Shown here one piece after another: positions 21,429 through 29,954 of a DNA stretch of 64,000 nucleotides. The notes under the pieces are model-generated. The model was given only the letters and a program-made list of their open reading frames with translations. It searched no databases and was not told where the DNA came from. The position numbers were made by a program, and so were the translations under genes. The stretch spans positions 4,441,001 through 4,505,000 of the forward strand of contig NZ_CP012333.1 of NCBI RefSeq assembly GCF_001263205.1, written 5' to 3'. The stretch is from Labilithrix luteola. GTDB lineage: Bacteria; Myxococcota_A; Polyangia; Polyangiales; Polyangiaceae. The stretch's first letter is position 1. Each line of letters opens with the position of its first letter.

Positions 21429-24065
21429 GTGGGTGTGTTCGCGATTCGTTCCGACGAGCGCCGTGACGTGTGGGCCGGCTTCGTCACGCTGTTCGGACTG
21501 ATCAGCGGGCACGCCATTCTCGAGACCGCGCGCGACGCGCTCTTCCTCGCGAAGGTTCCTGCCACCCACTTGCCGTGGGTCTTCTTGCTCACTGCGGCGA
21601 TGTCGTTCGGCGCGGTTCGATTCCAAGGCCTCTTCTCGGGCCGAGGCGCTGCGCGGACGGCGCTCTCCGCGTGGACGTTCGGCGCGGGCGTCGTGACCTT
21701 TGCCTTCTTCGTGCTCGGGTCGCGGCTCGGGAGCGCCGGCCTCTATGCGCTCTACGTTTGGTCAGGCCTCGTCACCACGCTCTCGCTCGTCCATTTCTGG
21801 ACGCTCGTCGGCGGCTTGTTCAGCGTCACGCAGGCCAAGCGTCTCTACGGACTCATCGGAGCTGGCAGCGTCTTCGGCGCCATCGCCGGTAGCGGTGCCG
21901 CGAGCGCGCTGGCGAAGGTCATGCCGGCGCAGCGACTCCTGCTCGTGTCCTCCGTCTGCTTCGCTGTCACGTCGGCGATGCCCCTCTTGTTCCAGGCGTC
22001 GTCGCGAAAGGCGTTCGTGGAGCCGGCGTCTACGCCCACCCTCGCCAGCAACGTGCAGTACATCCGCGATTCGCTCTACGCGAGGCGCGTCGTGGTCATG
22101 CTCTTGCTCTCGACGGTGTGCCTGACCGTGAGCGATTTCCTCTTCAAGCTCATGGTCGCTCGACTCGTGCCTGCGTCGGAGCTCGGCGCGTTTCTCGGCA
22201 CCGTCTACTTTGCCATCAACCTCACCTCGCTCCTTTGTCAGCTCGTTCTCGTCAACGTGGTTCTCAAGCGTACTTCGCTCGGCTTGGCACTCGCGATCTT
22301 GCCTGCGTTCCTCGCCCTCGGCGGTCTAGGCATCGCCGCGAGCGGTGGCCTCGTTGCCGTCCTCGCGCTCAAAGGGGCCGACGGCTCTCTTCGCTACTCG
22401 CTTCATCGCACGGCGTCGGAGCTCCTTTTCATGCCCTTCAGCGACGAGGCTCGGCAGCGCGTGAAGGGCTTCATGGACGTCGTCGGGCAGCGCGGCGGGC
22501 AGATCGTCGCCTCCATCGGACTCCTCGTCTTTCTCGGCTCGCGGGCGACGCCCACGATGCTCTCGTTTGGTCTCGTGGTTCTTTGTCTCGCCTGGGTCGC
22601 ATCGGCACTCGCGCTGCGCGAGCCGTACGTCGAGCTCTTTCGAGCACGCCTCAAGCAGGGGCGCATGACGCGAATCGAAGAGTTTCCCCAGCTCGACGTC
22701 GCCTCGCTCGAAACCTTGGTTGCCACGCTCGACAGCCAGCTCGACAACGAGGTGATCGCGGCGCTGCAGGTGCTCGAACGCGAGAAGAAGGTGCACCTCG
22801 TTCCGGCGCTCATTCTGTATCACCCGTCGGAGAGCGTCGTGGAGCTGGCGCTCGCGATCTTCACGCGAACGGAGCGCAAGAACGTGGTGCACGTCATCGA
22901 CCGCGTGCTCGATCACCCGTCGCCCCGCGTTCGTGGGGCCGCCATCGCTGCCCGCTCCGTTCTCACGCCGGATGCCGAAGTTCTCTTCGAGCGACTGCGC
23001 ACGGAGTCTAGTGCCGAGGTGGCCACCACGATCACGGTGAACCTCATCGCATCGGGAGACATCTCTGGAGCAGAGGCGGCGAAGCGCCTCGAAGAGCTCC
23101 TGATGCATGGAACCGCCAAGACCAAGATTGCGTTGGCGGAAGCGATCGCCGGGCGAGGCGCGGAGGGCTTCGACGACGTCCTCGTGGGGCTCTCGGCCGA
23201 TCGCGTCGTCGACGTTCGACGCGCTGCCGTTGCCGCAATGACTCGTCTCGTCCGGCCCGTGTTCGTGCCCGCACTCATCGAACGTCTTTCCGAGGAAGCC
23301 ACCCGCACGGAGGCCCACGAAGCGCTCGCGGCTCACGGTCCCGCTGCCCTGGACGGGCTTCGTCGCGCGCTCGAAGCGGCCGACACCGCCCCGACGTTGC
23401 GATGGCGAATTCCGCACGCGATGACGTTCTTCGAGCCGAATGCCGCGGGCGACGCGCTCCTGAGATGGCTTCCGAAGGAGGGGGACGGCGGCGTGCGTTT
23501 CCAGATCATCCGCGCGCTCGAGAGGCTCGTGCGACGCACGCCGGAGTTGCCTCTCGACAAGATCACGCTTCAGAACGCGATCGACGAGACGCTGACGTGG
23601 GCGTTCGGCTTGCTCGATTCACGGCTCGACCTGGTGCGCGGCGGGCGAGAGGTGCAGTCACGCCGGACCAAGGGCCACGAGCTTCTCGCTGCGACGCTCG
23701 TCGACAAGGAGAAGAACACGATCGAGCGCCTCTTCCGGCTCCTCGACCTCGCCCATCCACGCGAAGACTTCGGCCAGATTCACCGCGGTCTGCATGGAAC
23801 GCGTGACGAGCGCGCCACGAGCATCGAGCTCATCGACAATGTCCTCGTCGACCCACTGCGGGCCGCGGTGCGTGGCCTCGTCGACGACCTGCCCGACGAA
23901 GAGCGCCTCCGCCAATCGGGCAAGTATCACTCGCCCCTCGGCCTCGACTACGCCGCGCTCCTCGCGCATCTTCGCAACAACGAGAGCGATGCTCTTCGCG
24001 ACATCGCCGACTTCCACTTCACGGAACTCCACGAATCGGGGTCGCTCGCGCAGGAGGCCGTATGA
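21429..24065 (+). CDS. NTT (ATP/ADP translocase-like) transporter fused to HEAT repeats
   Basis: Protein of 878 residues. The N-terminal ~410 residues form a multi-pass membrane domain of the nucleotide transporter (TLC/NTT) type within the MFS-like fold (ETARDALFLAKVP near the N-terminus; many segments such as LYALYVWSGLVTTLSLVHFW). Residues about 420-820 are soluble helical HEAT-like repeats (VRGAAIAARSVL, VRRAAVAAMTRLV and similar). NTT proteins exchange ATP/ADP in intracellular bacteria and plastids, but free-living members with HEAT repeats are uncharacterised, so the substrate is open. Its stop overlaps the start of the next gene (ATGA), linking it tightly to a cyclic-nucleotide-binding-fold protein. 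Confidence 0.75.
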   Translation: MGVFAIRSDERRDVWAGFVTLFGLISGHAILETARDALFLAKVPATHLPWVFLLTAAMSFGAVRFQGLFSGRGAARTALSAWTFGAGVVTFAFFVLGSRLGSAGLYALYVWSGLVTTLSLVHFWTLVGGLFSVTQAKRLYGLIGAGSVFGAIAGSGAASALAKVMPAQRLLLVSSVCFAVTSAMPLLFQASSRKAFVEPASTPTLASNVQYIRDSLYARRVVVMLLLSTVCLTVSDFLFKLMVARLVPASELGAFLGTVYFAINLTSLLCQLVLVNVVLKRTSLGLALAILPAFLALGGLGIAASGGLVAVLALKGADGSLRYSLHRTASELLFMPFSDEARQRVKGFMDVVGQRGGQIVASIGLLVFLGSRATPTMLSFGLVVLCLAWVASALALREPYVELFRARLKQGRMTRIEEFPQLDVASLETLVATLDSQLDNEVIAALQVLEREKKVHLVPALILYHPSESVVELALAIFTRTERKNVVHVIDRVLDHPSPRVRGAAIAARSVLTPDAEVLFERLRTESSAEVATTITVNLIASGDISGAEAAKRLEELLMHGTAKTKIALAEAIAGRGAEGFDDVLVGLSADRVVDVRRAAVAAMTRLVRPVFVPALIERLSEEATRTEAHEALAAHGPAALDGLRRALEAADTAPTLRWRIPHAMTFFEPNAAGDALLRWLPKEGDGGVRFQIIRALERLVRRTPELPLDKITLQNAIDETLTWAFGLLDSRLDLVRGGREVQSRRTKGHELLAATLVDKEKNTIERLFRLLDLAHPREDFGQIHRGLHGTRDERATSIELIDNVLVDPLRAAVRGLVDDLPDEERLRQSGKYHSPLGLDYAALLAHLRNNESDALRDIADFHFTELHESGSLAQEAV

Positions 24066-24997
24066 ATCAGGACGTCCTCGATCTGTTCTCCCGCGCCGAT
24101 TCTCCTCAGGCGGCGCTTCGCAACCGTGTGCTGCTGCTCCGCTCGGTGGAGAGCCTGCAAGGACTCGACGAGCAAGGCCTCACGTTGTTCGCAGAGCACG
24201 CGACGAACCGCTTCTATCGCAAGGGCGACGTCCTCACGACCGAAGACGAGCAACCTCGCGCGATCGGCATCGTCATCGAAGGCCAGGTCACGGTCACGCG
24301 TACCGGAAAGCCCGGTTACGTCGCGAGGCGTGGTGAAGGTTTCGGCATGCTCGCCGTCATGGCCTCGACGACGACCGGACGAGTCGTGGCCGACATCGAC
24401 ACCGTGACCCTCGAGATCCCCGTCGCCACGTTTCGCGTGGCCCTCGAGGAGAACTTCTCGCTCCTTCGCAATTGCCTTCGGATCATGGGCACGACGCTGA
24501 CGCGGGCGCGTCATCACCTGCCGGCGGACCCTTCGAATCCGCCGTCCGTCGATCTTGGCGACTACTACGTTCGTCCGCGCACGCTTCCCGAGCAGCTCAT
24601 CCAGCTGCGCCGTGGGCCCTTCCATCAAATGAACGTGGAGGCGCTGGTCGATCTCACGCGACGCATGAAAGAGCGACGTGTGCCGGCCGGCCATGTCTTC
24701 TGGTCTGCCGGTGAGCCCTCGACGTTCGCGCTCCACGTCGAGTACGGGCGCGTTCGCTGCACGGCGCCGGATGGGCAGCACGTCGACGTGGGCCACGACT
24801 TCACGCTTGGCGTGATGGACGTCTGGAGCGGGCAGCCGCGTTCGTACGAAGCGCGGGCCGAGACACCGATCATCGCGTACCACATCGACTACGAGGACTT
24901 CCTCGTCATCATCGAGATGCACGTCTCGGTAGGCCTCGACATGCTTCGAGGCATCGCGCGCCAATACCTTGCAACCGACAAGAGCGAGCTCGGCTGA
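24062..24997 (+). CDS. Protein with two cyclic-nucleotide-binding folds
   Basis: Cytosolic protein of 311 residues with tandem Crp-like cNMP-binding beta-rolls. The first has GQVTVTRTGKPGYVARRGEGFGMLAVM, the second has GRVRCTAPDGQHVDVGHDFTLG and GQPRSYEARAETP. The phosphate-binding cassettes are degenerate, so ligand binding is uncertain. No helix-turn-helix is seen, so it is unlikely to be a transcription factor. Overlap of 4 nt with the transporter gene suggests it regulates that protein, perhaps as a separated version of transporter-HEAT-cNMP fusions. Its stop is 4 nt from the stop of the convergent ferritin-like gene. Confidence 0.8.
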   Translation: MNQDVLDLFSRADSPQAALRNRVLLLRSVESLQGLDEQGLTLFAEHATNRFYRKGDVLTTEDEQPRAIGIVIEGQVTVTRTGKPGYVARRGEGFGMLAVMASTTTGRVVADIDTVTLEIPVATFRVALEENFSLLRNCLRIMGTTLTRARHHLPADPSNPPSVDLGDYYVRPRTLPEQLIQLRRGPFHQMNVEALVDLTRRMKERRVPAGHVFWSAGEPSTFALHVEYGRVRCTAPDGQHVDVGHDFTLGVMDVWSGQPRSYEARAETPIIAYHIDYEDFLVIIEMHVSVGLDMLRGIARQYLATDKSELG

Positions 24998-25001
24998 ACC
25001 A

Positions 25002-25841
25002 TCAGGCCGCCGCGGCGTGCGCGAAGTCGTGCCAGACGCGGTGTGAGAGGCGGCTCCAGATGGTGAGTGCGTCCAGGCGGGAAGGGATGCCGGCCTGCGT
25101 GCAGAGCGACGGATCGGGATCCATGTCGAGCTCTTGCGCGAGAGCGCGCGCGGCGTGGCGAATGCTGTCTTCGACGAGAATGCCCTCGATGGAGGTGCTC
25201 GCGTCGGTCGCGTCGTGCAGCCAGCTCGCGATGTCGTGTGCGAGCTCGGCGTGGACTTGCTCGTCTTCGGCGATGATCTCCATCACGCGGCGGATCTCGG
25301 GATCTTCGGCGTGTGTCGCGCGGTAGCGCGCTACGGCCGCGCCAAAGGTCGAACGCACGACACCTTCGACGGCATTGTCGATCGCCACGTCGACGAGGGG
25401 ACGCACCGCGAGACACTCTGTCGGCGCGCGCGCCGGCATCGTCACGGGGGTCGCGAACTGCTCGGCGAGCTCCGCGAACAGCGCCGAATGCATGAGCTCG
25501 CGCGCACGTGCCTGCTCGCAACGTTCGAGCAAACCGCCGGGGGAGCCGTACGCATCGAGCTCGCGGCGCAGGCGATCGAAGGCGAGGGCGCTCGCGGCCT
25601 GATGGTACGCCGAGCGAGCGAAGTAGCGACCGATCGCGGAGGTGAAGACGGCCTTGGGCGGCGGCAGCCCTTCGAGGCGGCGGCCTTCGACGATGCGGTA
25701 GAGAGGCAGGTTCAACGGAATCTCGCTTTCTCGCCCTACTGCGTGGCTCGGCTCGTTGCATCGTGTGTGCCCGTCGCATGCGCACGCACGTACGCGGCGA
25801 ATCGTGACGTCGCACTCCACCGTCTTGATGCCGATCGGCAT
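25002..25841 (-). CDS. Ferritin-like protein
   Basis: Protein of 279 residues (237 if TTG at 25715 is the start). Helical four-helix-bundle features of ferritin-like proteins: an E/H-containing helix (ARELMHSALFAELAEQF) and a paired ligand-type motif (MEIIAEDEQVHAELAHDI), plausible for a di-metal site. The extra N-terminal segment contains CACDGHTRC, a possible metal-binding cluster if translated. Function unknown; related proteins are frequent in myxobacteria. It is divergent from the Hsp70 gene with an 81-nt spacer. Confidence 0.65.
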   Translation of the reverse strand: MPIGIKTVECDVTIRRVRACACDGHTRCNEPSHAVGRESEIPLNLPLYRIVEGRRLEGLPPPKAVFTSAIGRYFARSAYHQAASALAFDRLRRELDAYGSPGGLLERCEQARARELMHSALFAELAEQFATPVTMPARAPTECLAVRPLVDVAIDNAVEGVVRSTFGAAVARYRATHAEDPEIRRVMEIIAEDEQVHAELAHDIASWLHDATDASTSIEGILVEDSIRHAARALAQELDMDPDPSLCTQAGIPSRLDALTIWSRLSHRVWHDFAHAAAA

Positions 25842-25922
25842 CGAGCGGATCGCGTGCGAACCACGCGCCGACAATTTCCCACATTCTGGTGAGTGCGGGT
25901 TGCTTGGTAAGCTCCCCCGACC

Positions 25923-27962
25923 TTGAGCGTCGCCATTGGTATCGACCTCGGCACCACGAACACGGTCGTCTCGGCCGTCGTCGATGGCGTTGCGGTGACA
26001 CTCGAAGACGATCAGGGCCGGCGTCTTCTCCCTTCGGTCGTCTCGTTTCATCCCTCGGGCACGGTGCTCGTCGGTGAGGCCGCCCGCGAGCGTCGGCTCA
26101 TCGATCCAGAGAACACGATTTTTTCCATCAAGCCGCTCCTCGGCCGCTTGATCGATTCGGCCGAGGTGCGAGCAGCGGCCACACGACTGCCCTTCCGCTT
26201 CGCCGCCGGCGCCAAGAACAGCACCAGCGTGGTCGCGCGCGACACGGCCTATGCGCTGCCGGAGATCAGCGCGTTCATCCTGCGGCGCGCGAAGGCGATC
26301 GCCGAAGCGGCTCTCGGTGAGCCGGTCGAGCGCGCGGTCATCACCGTTCCGGCGAACTTCAACGATCTGCAGCGCGCCTCGACGAAGATTGCCGGCAAGC
26401 TCGCCGGGCTCGACGTCATGCGCATCATCAACGAGCCCACCGCAGCGGCGCTCGCGTATGGCCAGTCGATCAACAAGAACGAGAAGATCGCGGTCTACGA
26501 CCTCGGCGGCGGCACGTTCGACATCACGCTGCTCGACCTGACGAGCAACGTGTTCGAAGTTCTCGCAACCGCCGGTGACAGCGCGCTCGGTGGAGACGAC
26601 ATCGACCGCCTTCTCGCCGACAAGCTCGCTGGCGACGTGATGCAGCGCCTGAAGCGCGATCCGCGCGCCGACTCGACCGTCTACGGACGGCTCCGCTTCG
26701 CTGCCGAGGAGATCAAGAAGGAGCTCAGCGCGCACGAACACGTCACCCGCTTGTTGACCGGCCTCGGTCATGGCCCCGGTGGCGTGGAGCTCGATGCCAA
26801 CGTGAGCTTGTCGCGCCTCGAGCTCGAACGTCTGGCTCGGCCCCTCGTCGATCGCACGCTGGCCGTTGCACGGCAGTCGATGGAAGGCGTGGGGCTCGGT
26901 CCGAAGGATTTCGAGCGGGTCATCCTGGTCGGTGGTTCGACGCGCATGCCGCTCGTCGTGCGTATGGTCGAAGACTTCTTCGGTCAGCCGCCGCACGTGA
27001 AGGTGAACCCGGACGAGGTCGTCGCGCTCGGCGCCGCCATTCAGGCTCACGCGCTCAATCGCTCGAAGTCGCGGCCGAAGAAGCACACGTCGGGACACGA
27101 TCAGCTCGCGCGCGCGGCGGCACCGATCGAAGCGCCCAAGGCGCCGAGGCTACCGTCCGATCTCGCAGCACCTCCGGCTCCGGCGTTCTTCGAGTTCACG
27201 AAGGCGGCTGCGGTCATCAGCTTCTCGGACATTCCCGACGCACAACCTTCGCGACGGAGTACACCTCCGCCGAGGCCTGCGCCTCCGAAGGCCCCCCCGC
27301 CCGTACCTCGGCCTCGCGCAGCGACGATGGACTACGGCGTGGCGCGTGATTTTGCGGCGCCTGCGCCCGCCCCCGCGCCTGCGCCCGCCCCAGCACCGCC
27401 GCCCGTGCGAGCGACGTCGACCGAAGTGTCGCTACCGATCGACATCGGCGCGATGGTCGCTCCGTTCGCCGAGTTCGATCTCGGAAGTGCGCCGACGGCG
27501 GCCGCCTTCGCCCGAGGCAGCGCCATCGCCACGGCGCAAGCCGCGCCGCTTCTCATCGACGTCACGCCGCTCAGCCTCCGTGTCGAAACGGTGGGCGGCT
27601 ATTCCGACGTTCTCATCGCCGCGAACTCGCCCGTGCCATGCGAGAAAGCACGCGCGTTCCTCACCGCGTCCGATCACCAGACGGTCGTCTTCATTCGCGT
27701 GGCGCAGGGCGAATCACCGCGCTTCGCCGAGAACACGTATCTCGGAGAGCTCGAGCTCTCGGGCCTTCGGCCGGCTGCGCGCGGCGAGCTGAAGATCCTC
27801 GTGACGTTCGAGCTCGACGCCGACGGCATTCTCAACGTTCGCGCCAAAGACGGCGACACGAACCGTGAGACCGTGGCCACGATGCGCCTGCTCGGCACCC
27901 AGACGGACGCCGCCGAAGTCAACGCCATGGCCGCGCGCCAGGCAAACCACGTGATCGGTTGA
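25923..27962 (+). CDS. Hsp70-family chaperone with Pro-rich interdomain linker and no lid
   Basis: DnaK-related protein of 679 residues. The ATPase domain (1 to about 380) has GIDLGTTNTVV, NEPTAAALAYG, YDLGGGTFDITLLD and GGSTRMP. DnaK normally has a ~10-residue hydrophobic linker here; instead about 160 residues (about 381-541) are Ala/Pro-rich with an AP-repeat encoded near 27360-27405. The beta substrate-binding domain follows (LLIDVTPLSLRVETVGG to DADGILNVRAKDG), and the protein ends within ~40 residues, so the helical lid is missing. TTG at 25923 is the only start giving the full ATPase domain. A J-protein gene follows after 31 nt. Confidence 0.85.
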   Translation: MSVAIGIDLGTTNTVVSAVVDGVAVTLEDDQGRRLLPSVVSFHPSGTVLVGEAARERRLIDPENTIFSIKPLLGRLIDSAEVRAAATRLPFRFAAGAKNSTSVVARDTAYALPEISAFILRRAKAIAEAALGEPVERAVITVPANFNDLQRASTKIAGKLAGLDVMRIINEPTAAALAYGQSINKNEKIAVYDLGGGTFDITLLDLTSNVFEVLATAGDSALGGDDIDRLLADKLAGDVMQRLKRDPRADSTVYGRLRFAAEEIKKELSAHEHVTRLLTGLGHGPGGVELDANVSLSRLELERLARPLVDRTLAVARQSMEGVGLGPKDFERVILVGGSTRMPLVVRMVEDFFGQPPHVKVNPDEVVALGAAIQAHALNRSKSRPKKHTSGHDQLARAAAPIEAPKAPRLPSDLAAPPAPAFFEFTKAAAVISFSDIPDAQPSRRSTPPPRPAPPKAPPPVPRPRAATMDYGVARDFAAPAPAPAPAPAPAPPPVRATSTEVSLPIDIGAMVAPFAEFDLGSAPTAAAFARGSAIATAQAAPLLIDVTPLSLRVETVGGYSDVLIAANSPVPCEKARAFLTASDHQTVVFIRVAQGESPRFAENTYLGELELSGLRPAARGELKILVTFELDADGILNVRAKDGDTNRETVATMRLLGTQTDAAEVNAMAARQANHVIG

Positions 27963-27993
27963 TCGAAGTCGCTTCTACGAGGTCCCGTCGATC

Positions 27994-28512
27994 ATGGCCG
28001 CGCCGATAACGTTCATTGCCTGGGCGGAGTCGCTCGAGACGATGGACTACTACGACATCCTCCGGGTGCCCTACGACGCGTCGCCGGCCGAGATCCAGAA
28101 GGCGTTCCACGCGCTCTCGCTCCGCTGCCACCCGGATCGCTTCGTCGACGAAGACGAGGAGGTCGGGCGCGCCGCCTCCGCCGTCTTCAAGAAGCTCGTC
28201 GAGGCGTACAACGTCCTCCGCCGGCCGAATCTCCGTACGCGCTACGACGCCGAGCTGCGCAAGGGCCAGGTGAAGCTCGACGAGCACGCCGTCGAGAAGA
28301 AGCCGACCTTCCAGCAGCGCACGCTCCACATGATCGCGAGCAATGCGAAGGCCAGGCAGTACGCAGCCAAGGCCGACGCGTTCCTCTCCAACGGTAAGCT
28401 CGAAGAGGCGCGCATCCAGCTCATCAGCGCGTGCCAACACGATCCGGGCAACGACGAACTGAAAGAGCGCCTCGACATCTTGTACGAGGCGCTCTTCCTC
28501 GAGCCGCCCTAG
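27994..28512 (+). CDS. J-domain protein with C-terminal TPR-like helices
   Basis: Protein of 172 residues. The J domain (about 17-90) begins DYYDILRVPYDASPAEIQKAF and has an intact HPD motif (H46-P47-D48), needed to stimulate Hsp70 ATPase. There is no Gly/Phe-rich or zinc-finger region, so it is a class C (type III) J-protein. A short TPR-like segment (about 110-165, AKADAFLSNGKLEEARIQLISACQHDP) ends it. It lies 31 nt downstream of the Hsp70 gene and is the obvious dedicated partner. ATG at 28042 (MDYYDIL) is an alternative start. Confidence 0.88.
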   Translation: MAAPITFIAWAESLETMDYYDILRVPYDASPAEIQKAFHALSLRCHPDRFVDEDEEVGRAASAVFKKLVEAYNVLRRPNLRTRYDAELRKGQVKLDEHAVEKKPTFQQRTLHMIASNAKARQYAAKADAFLSNGKLEEARIQLISACQHDPGNDELKERLDILYEALFLEPP

Positions 28513-28513
28513 C

Positions 28514-28547
28514 GCACCGGCCGCGCAACCCAACCGTCGGCCGGTGC
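28514..28547 (+). terminator. Hairpin after J-domain gene
   Basis: GCACCGGCCG and CGGCCGGTGC, 10-nt perfect arms with a 14-nt loop, starting 2 nt after the stop codon. Position and stability suit a transcript end; the T-tract is absent. CGCAACCC at 28524-28531 and GGGTTGCG at 28569-28576 form a second, overlapping inverted repeat. Confidence 0.55.
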
Positions 28548-28716
28548 TGCTGAAATTTCGCAGAAGAAGGGTTGCGTCCACTCTGGCGCGGGCGTTCCTT
28601 ACGCTGTCAGGCACCCCTCGCCCCGACGCGGAAACGGGCAACGCGTCGCTCTCGTGACGGCGATGACCTATTTCGCGCGACAAATCCTCATCCGCGCGCT
28701 CCAAAGAGTTCGAGAG

Positions 28717-29889
28717 ATGAAATCCATGCCCACGAACCGTTTTCCCCCGTCGTCGTTCCGCCGATTTCCGTCGCAGCGCGGCGTTGCTCCTTCCGTATCT
28801 GTCGTCGCCGGGGTGCTGGCAGTGGTCCTTGTTGCGTCGGGCTGCGGCTCGTCCGGTGCGTCGGGCGTCGACGTGGACCCCACGGATGCCGGCACCCTTG
28901 GATCGGGCGCTGGCTCGCTCGACGGCGGGGACGCCTCGAGTCCCGGCGGCAGGAGGTGCCAATCGTCACTTCCTTGCCCCGTGGGCGAGATGTGCGTCGC
29001 CGGAACTTGTATGCCCGCCCCGGAGATCCCGCAGTGGCCGAGCGTCGATGTCGACACGACGGCAGATTTGACTGGGGTGGCCTATGGCAACGGCACGTTC
29101 GTGGTCGTCGGCAACGCCAACGTCGTGTGGACGAGCACCGACGACGGCGCGACGTGGACATCCCACGCGACCGCTACGCCATTTCGAGGCGTCTCGTTCA
29201 CCGGGCTCGCGAAGTTCATGGCGTGGGGCGCGAACGTCGTCGCGCTGAGCGCGGACGGTGTTTCTTGGGAGTCGCACCCCGTCGACAAATCGACGAACAG
29301 CAAAGAGATCTTCTTTGGCGCTGCATGGGGCAATGGCGAGTTCGCCGCCTATAGCGTCGCCCCGAACAATGGTGGCGACGTGAACCTTTGGCACAGCCCC
29401 GACGCTCTGACGTGGACGACGAACCTGGATTTGCCAGGGACGCGTGCGATCGGCTACGGAATCGACTTCGTGGCGGTGGGCGATGAAGGCGCGCGCGTGA
29501 GTCTCGACGGGATCACCTGGACCACCGGAGAGTTCGAGGGCGCCGGCGTGGCGCTCGCGGCGACCGGCCATGGCGTGTTCGCTGCGAGCGCCCAAGGAGC
29601 GATCGAGTTCAGCATCGACGGCAAGCTTTGGGAGAAGCGCGCGCTCCCCTTTGCCGGGCAATCGCAGGGCGATTACTTCAACGGAATGGGGTCGGGCGCG
29701 GGAGGCTCAATCGCAGCCGTCGGCCTCGCGAGCGCGAGCTCCGTCGTGGTCGCCGTGTCAGCCGACGGGAACACGTGGTCGCGGCGCGAGCTGCCCCTCG
29801 GTCCGCACACCCTCAACGCCGTTGCGGGCAGCGACACGAGCTGGGTGGCTGTGGGCACCCACGGACTCGTCCTGCGATCGCCCAATTGA
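28717..29889 (+). CDS. Lipoprotein with Asp-box (BNR-like) repeats
   Basis: Predicted lipoprotein of about 390 residues. The signal peptide ends in ASGC (Cys 43), then comes an Asp/Gly-rich linker and a small Cys cluster (CQSSLPCPVGEMCVAGTC). The rest is a beta-propeller-like array with at least six Asp-box-type units: TSTDDGATW, LSADGVSW, HSPDALTW, VSLDGITW, FSIDGKLW and VSADGNTW. Such propellers occur in sialidases and photosystem assembly factors, but no catalytic residues are seen, so a binding role is more likely. ATG at 28717 is chosen; 28726 is possible. Confidence 0.75.
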   Translation: MKSMPTNRFPPSSFRRFPSQRGVAPSVSVVAGVLAVVLVASGCGSSGASGVDVDPTDAGTLGSGAGSLDGGDASSPGGRRCQSSLPCPVGEMCVAGTCMPAPEIPQWPSVDVDTTADLTGVAYGNGTFVVVGNANVVWTSTDDGATWTSHATATPFRGVSFTGLAKFMAWGANVVALSADGVSWESHPVDKSTNSKEIFFGAAWGNGEFAAYSVAPNNGGDVNLWHSPDALTWTTNLDLPGTRAIGYGIDFVAVGDEGARVSLDGITWTTGEFEGAGVALAATGHGVFAASAQGAIEFSIDGKLWEKRALPFAGQSQGDYFNGMGSGAGGSIAAVGLASASSVVVAVSADGNTWSRRELPLGPHTLNAVAGSDTSWVAVGTHGLVLRSPN

Positions 29890-29909
29890 GAGGCCGCGCT
29901 CTACGAGAC

Positions 29910-29925
29910 GCACGGCCGCGCGTGC
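29910..29925. terminator. Weak hairpin between convergent genes
   Basis: GCACG and CGTGC flanking GCCGCG, between the convergent stops at 29889 and 29955. It could end both transcripts but has only 5-nt arms. Confidence 0.25.
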
Positions 29926-29954
29926 CAAAGCGCGTTGAGTGATCGTCGCAAAGA

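Noticed and set aside
25842..27098. Extension of the ferritin-like ORF to 27098
   Set aside because: It is antisense to the Hsp70 gene, which has full ATPase motifs.
27357..27405. Tandem GC-rich repeat that looks like a minisatellite
   Set aside because: It encodes the Ala-Pro linker of the Hsp70 and is explained by the protein repeat.
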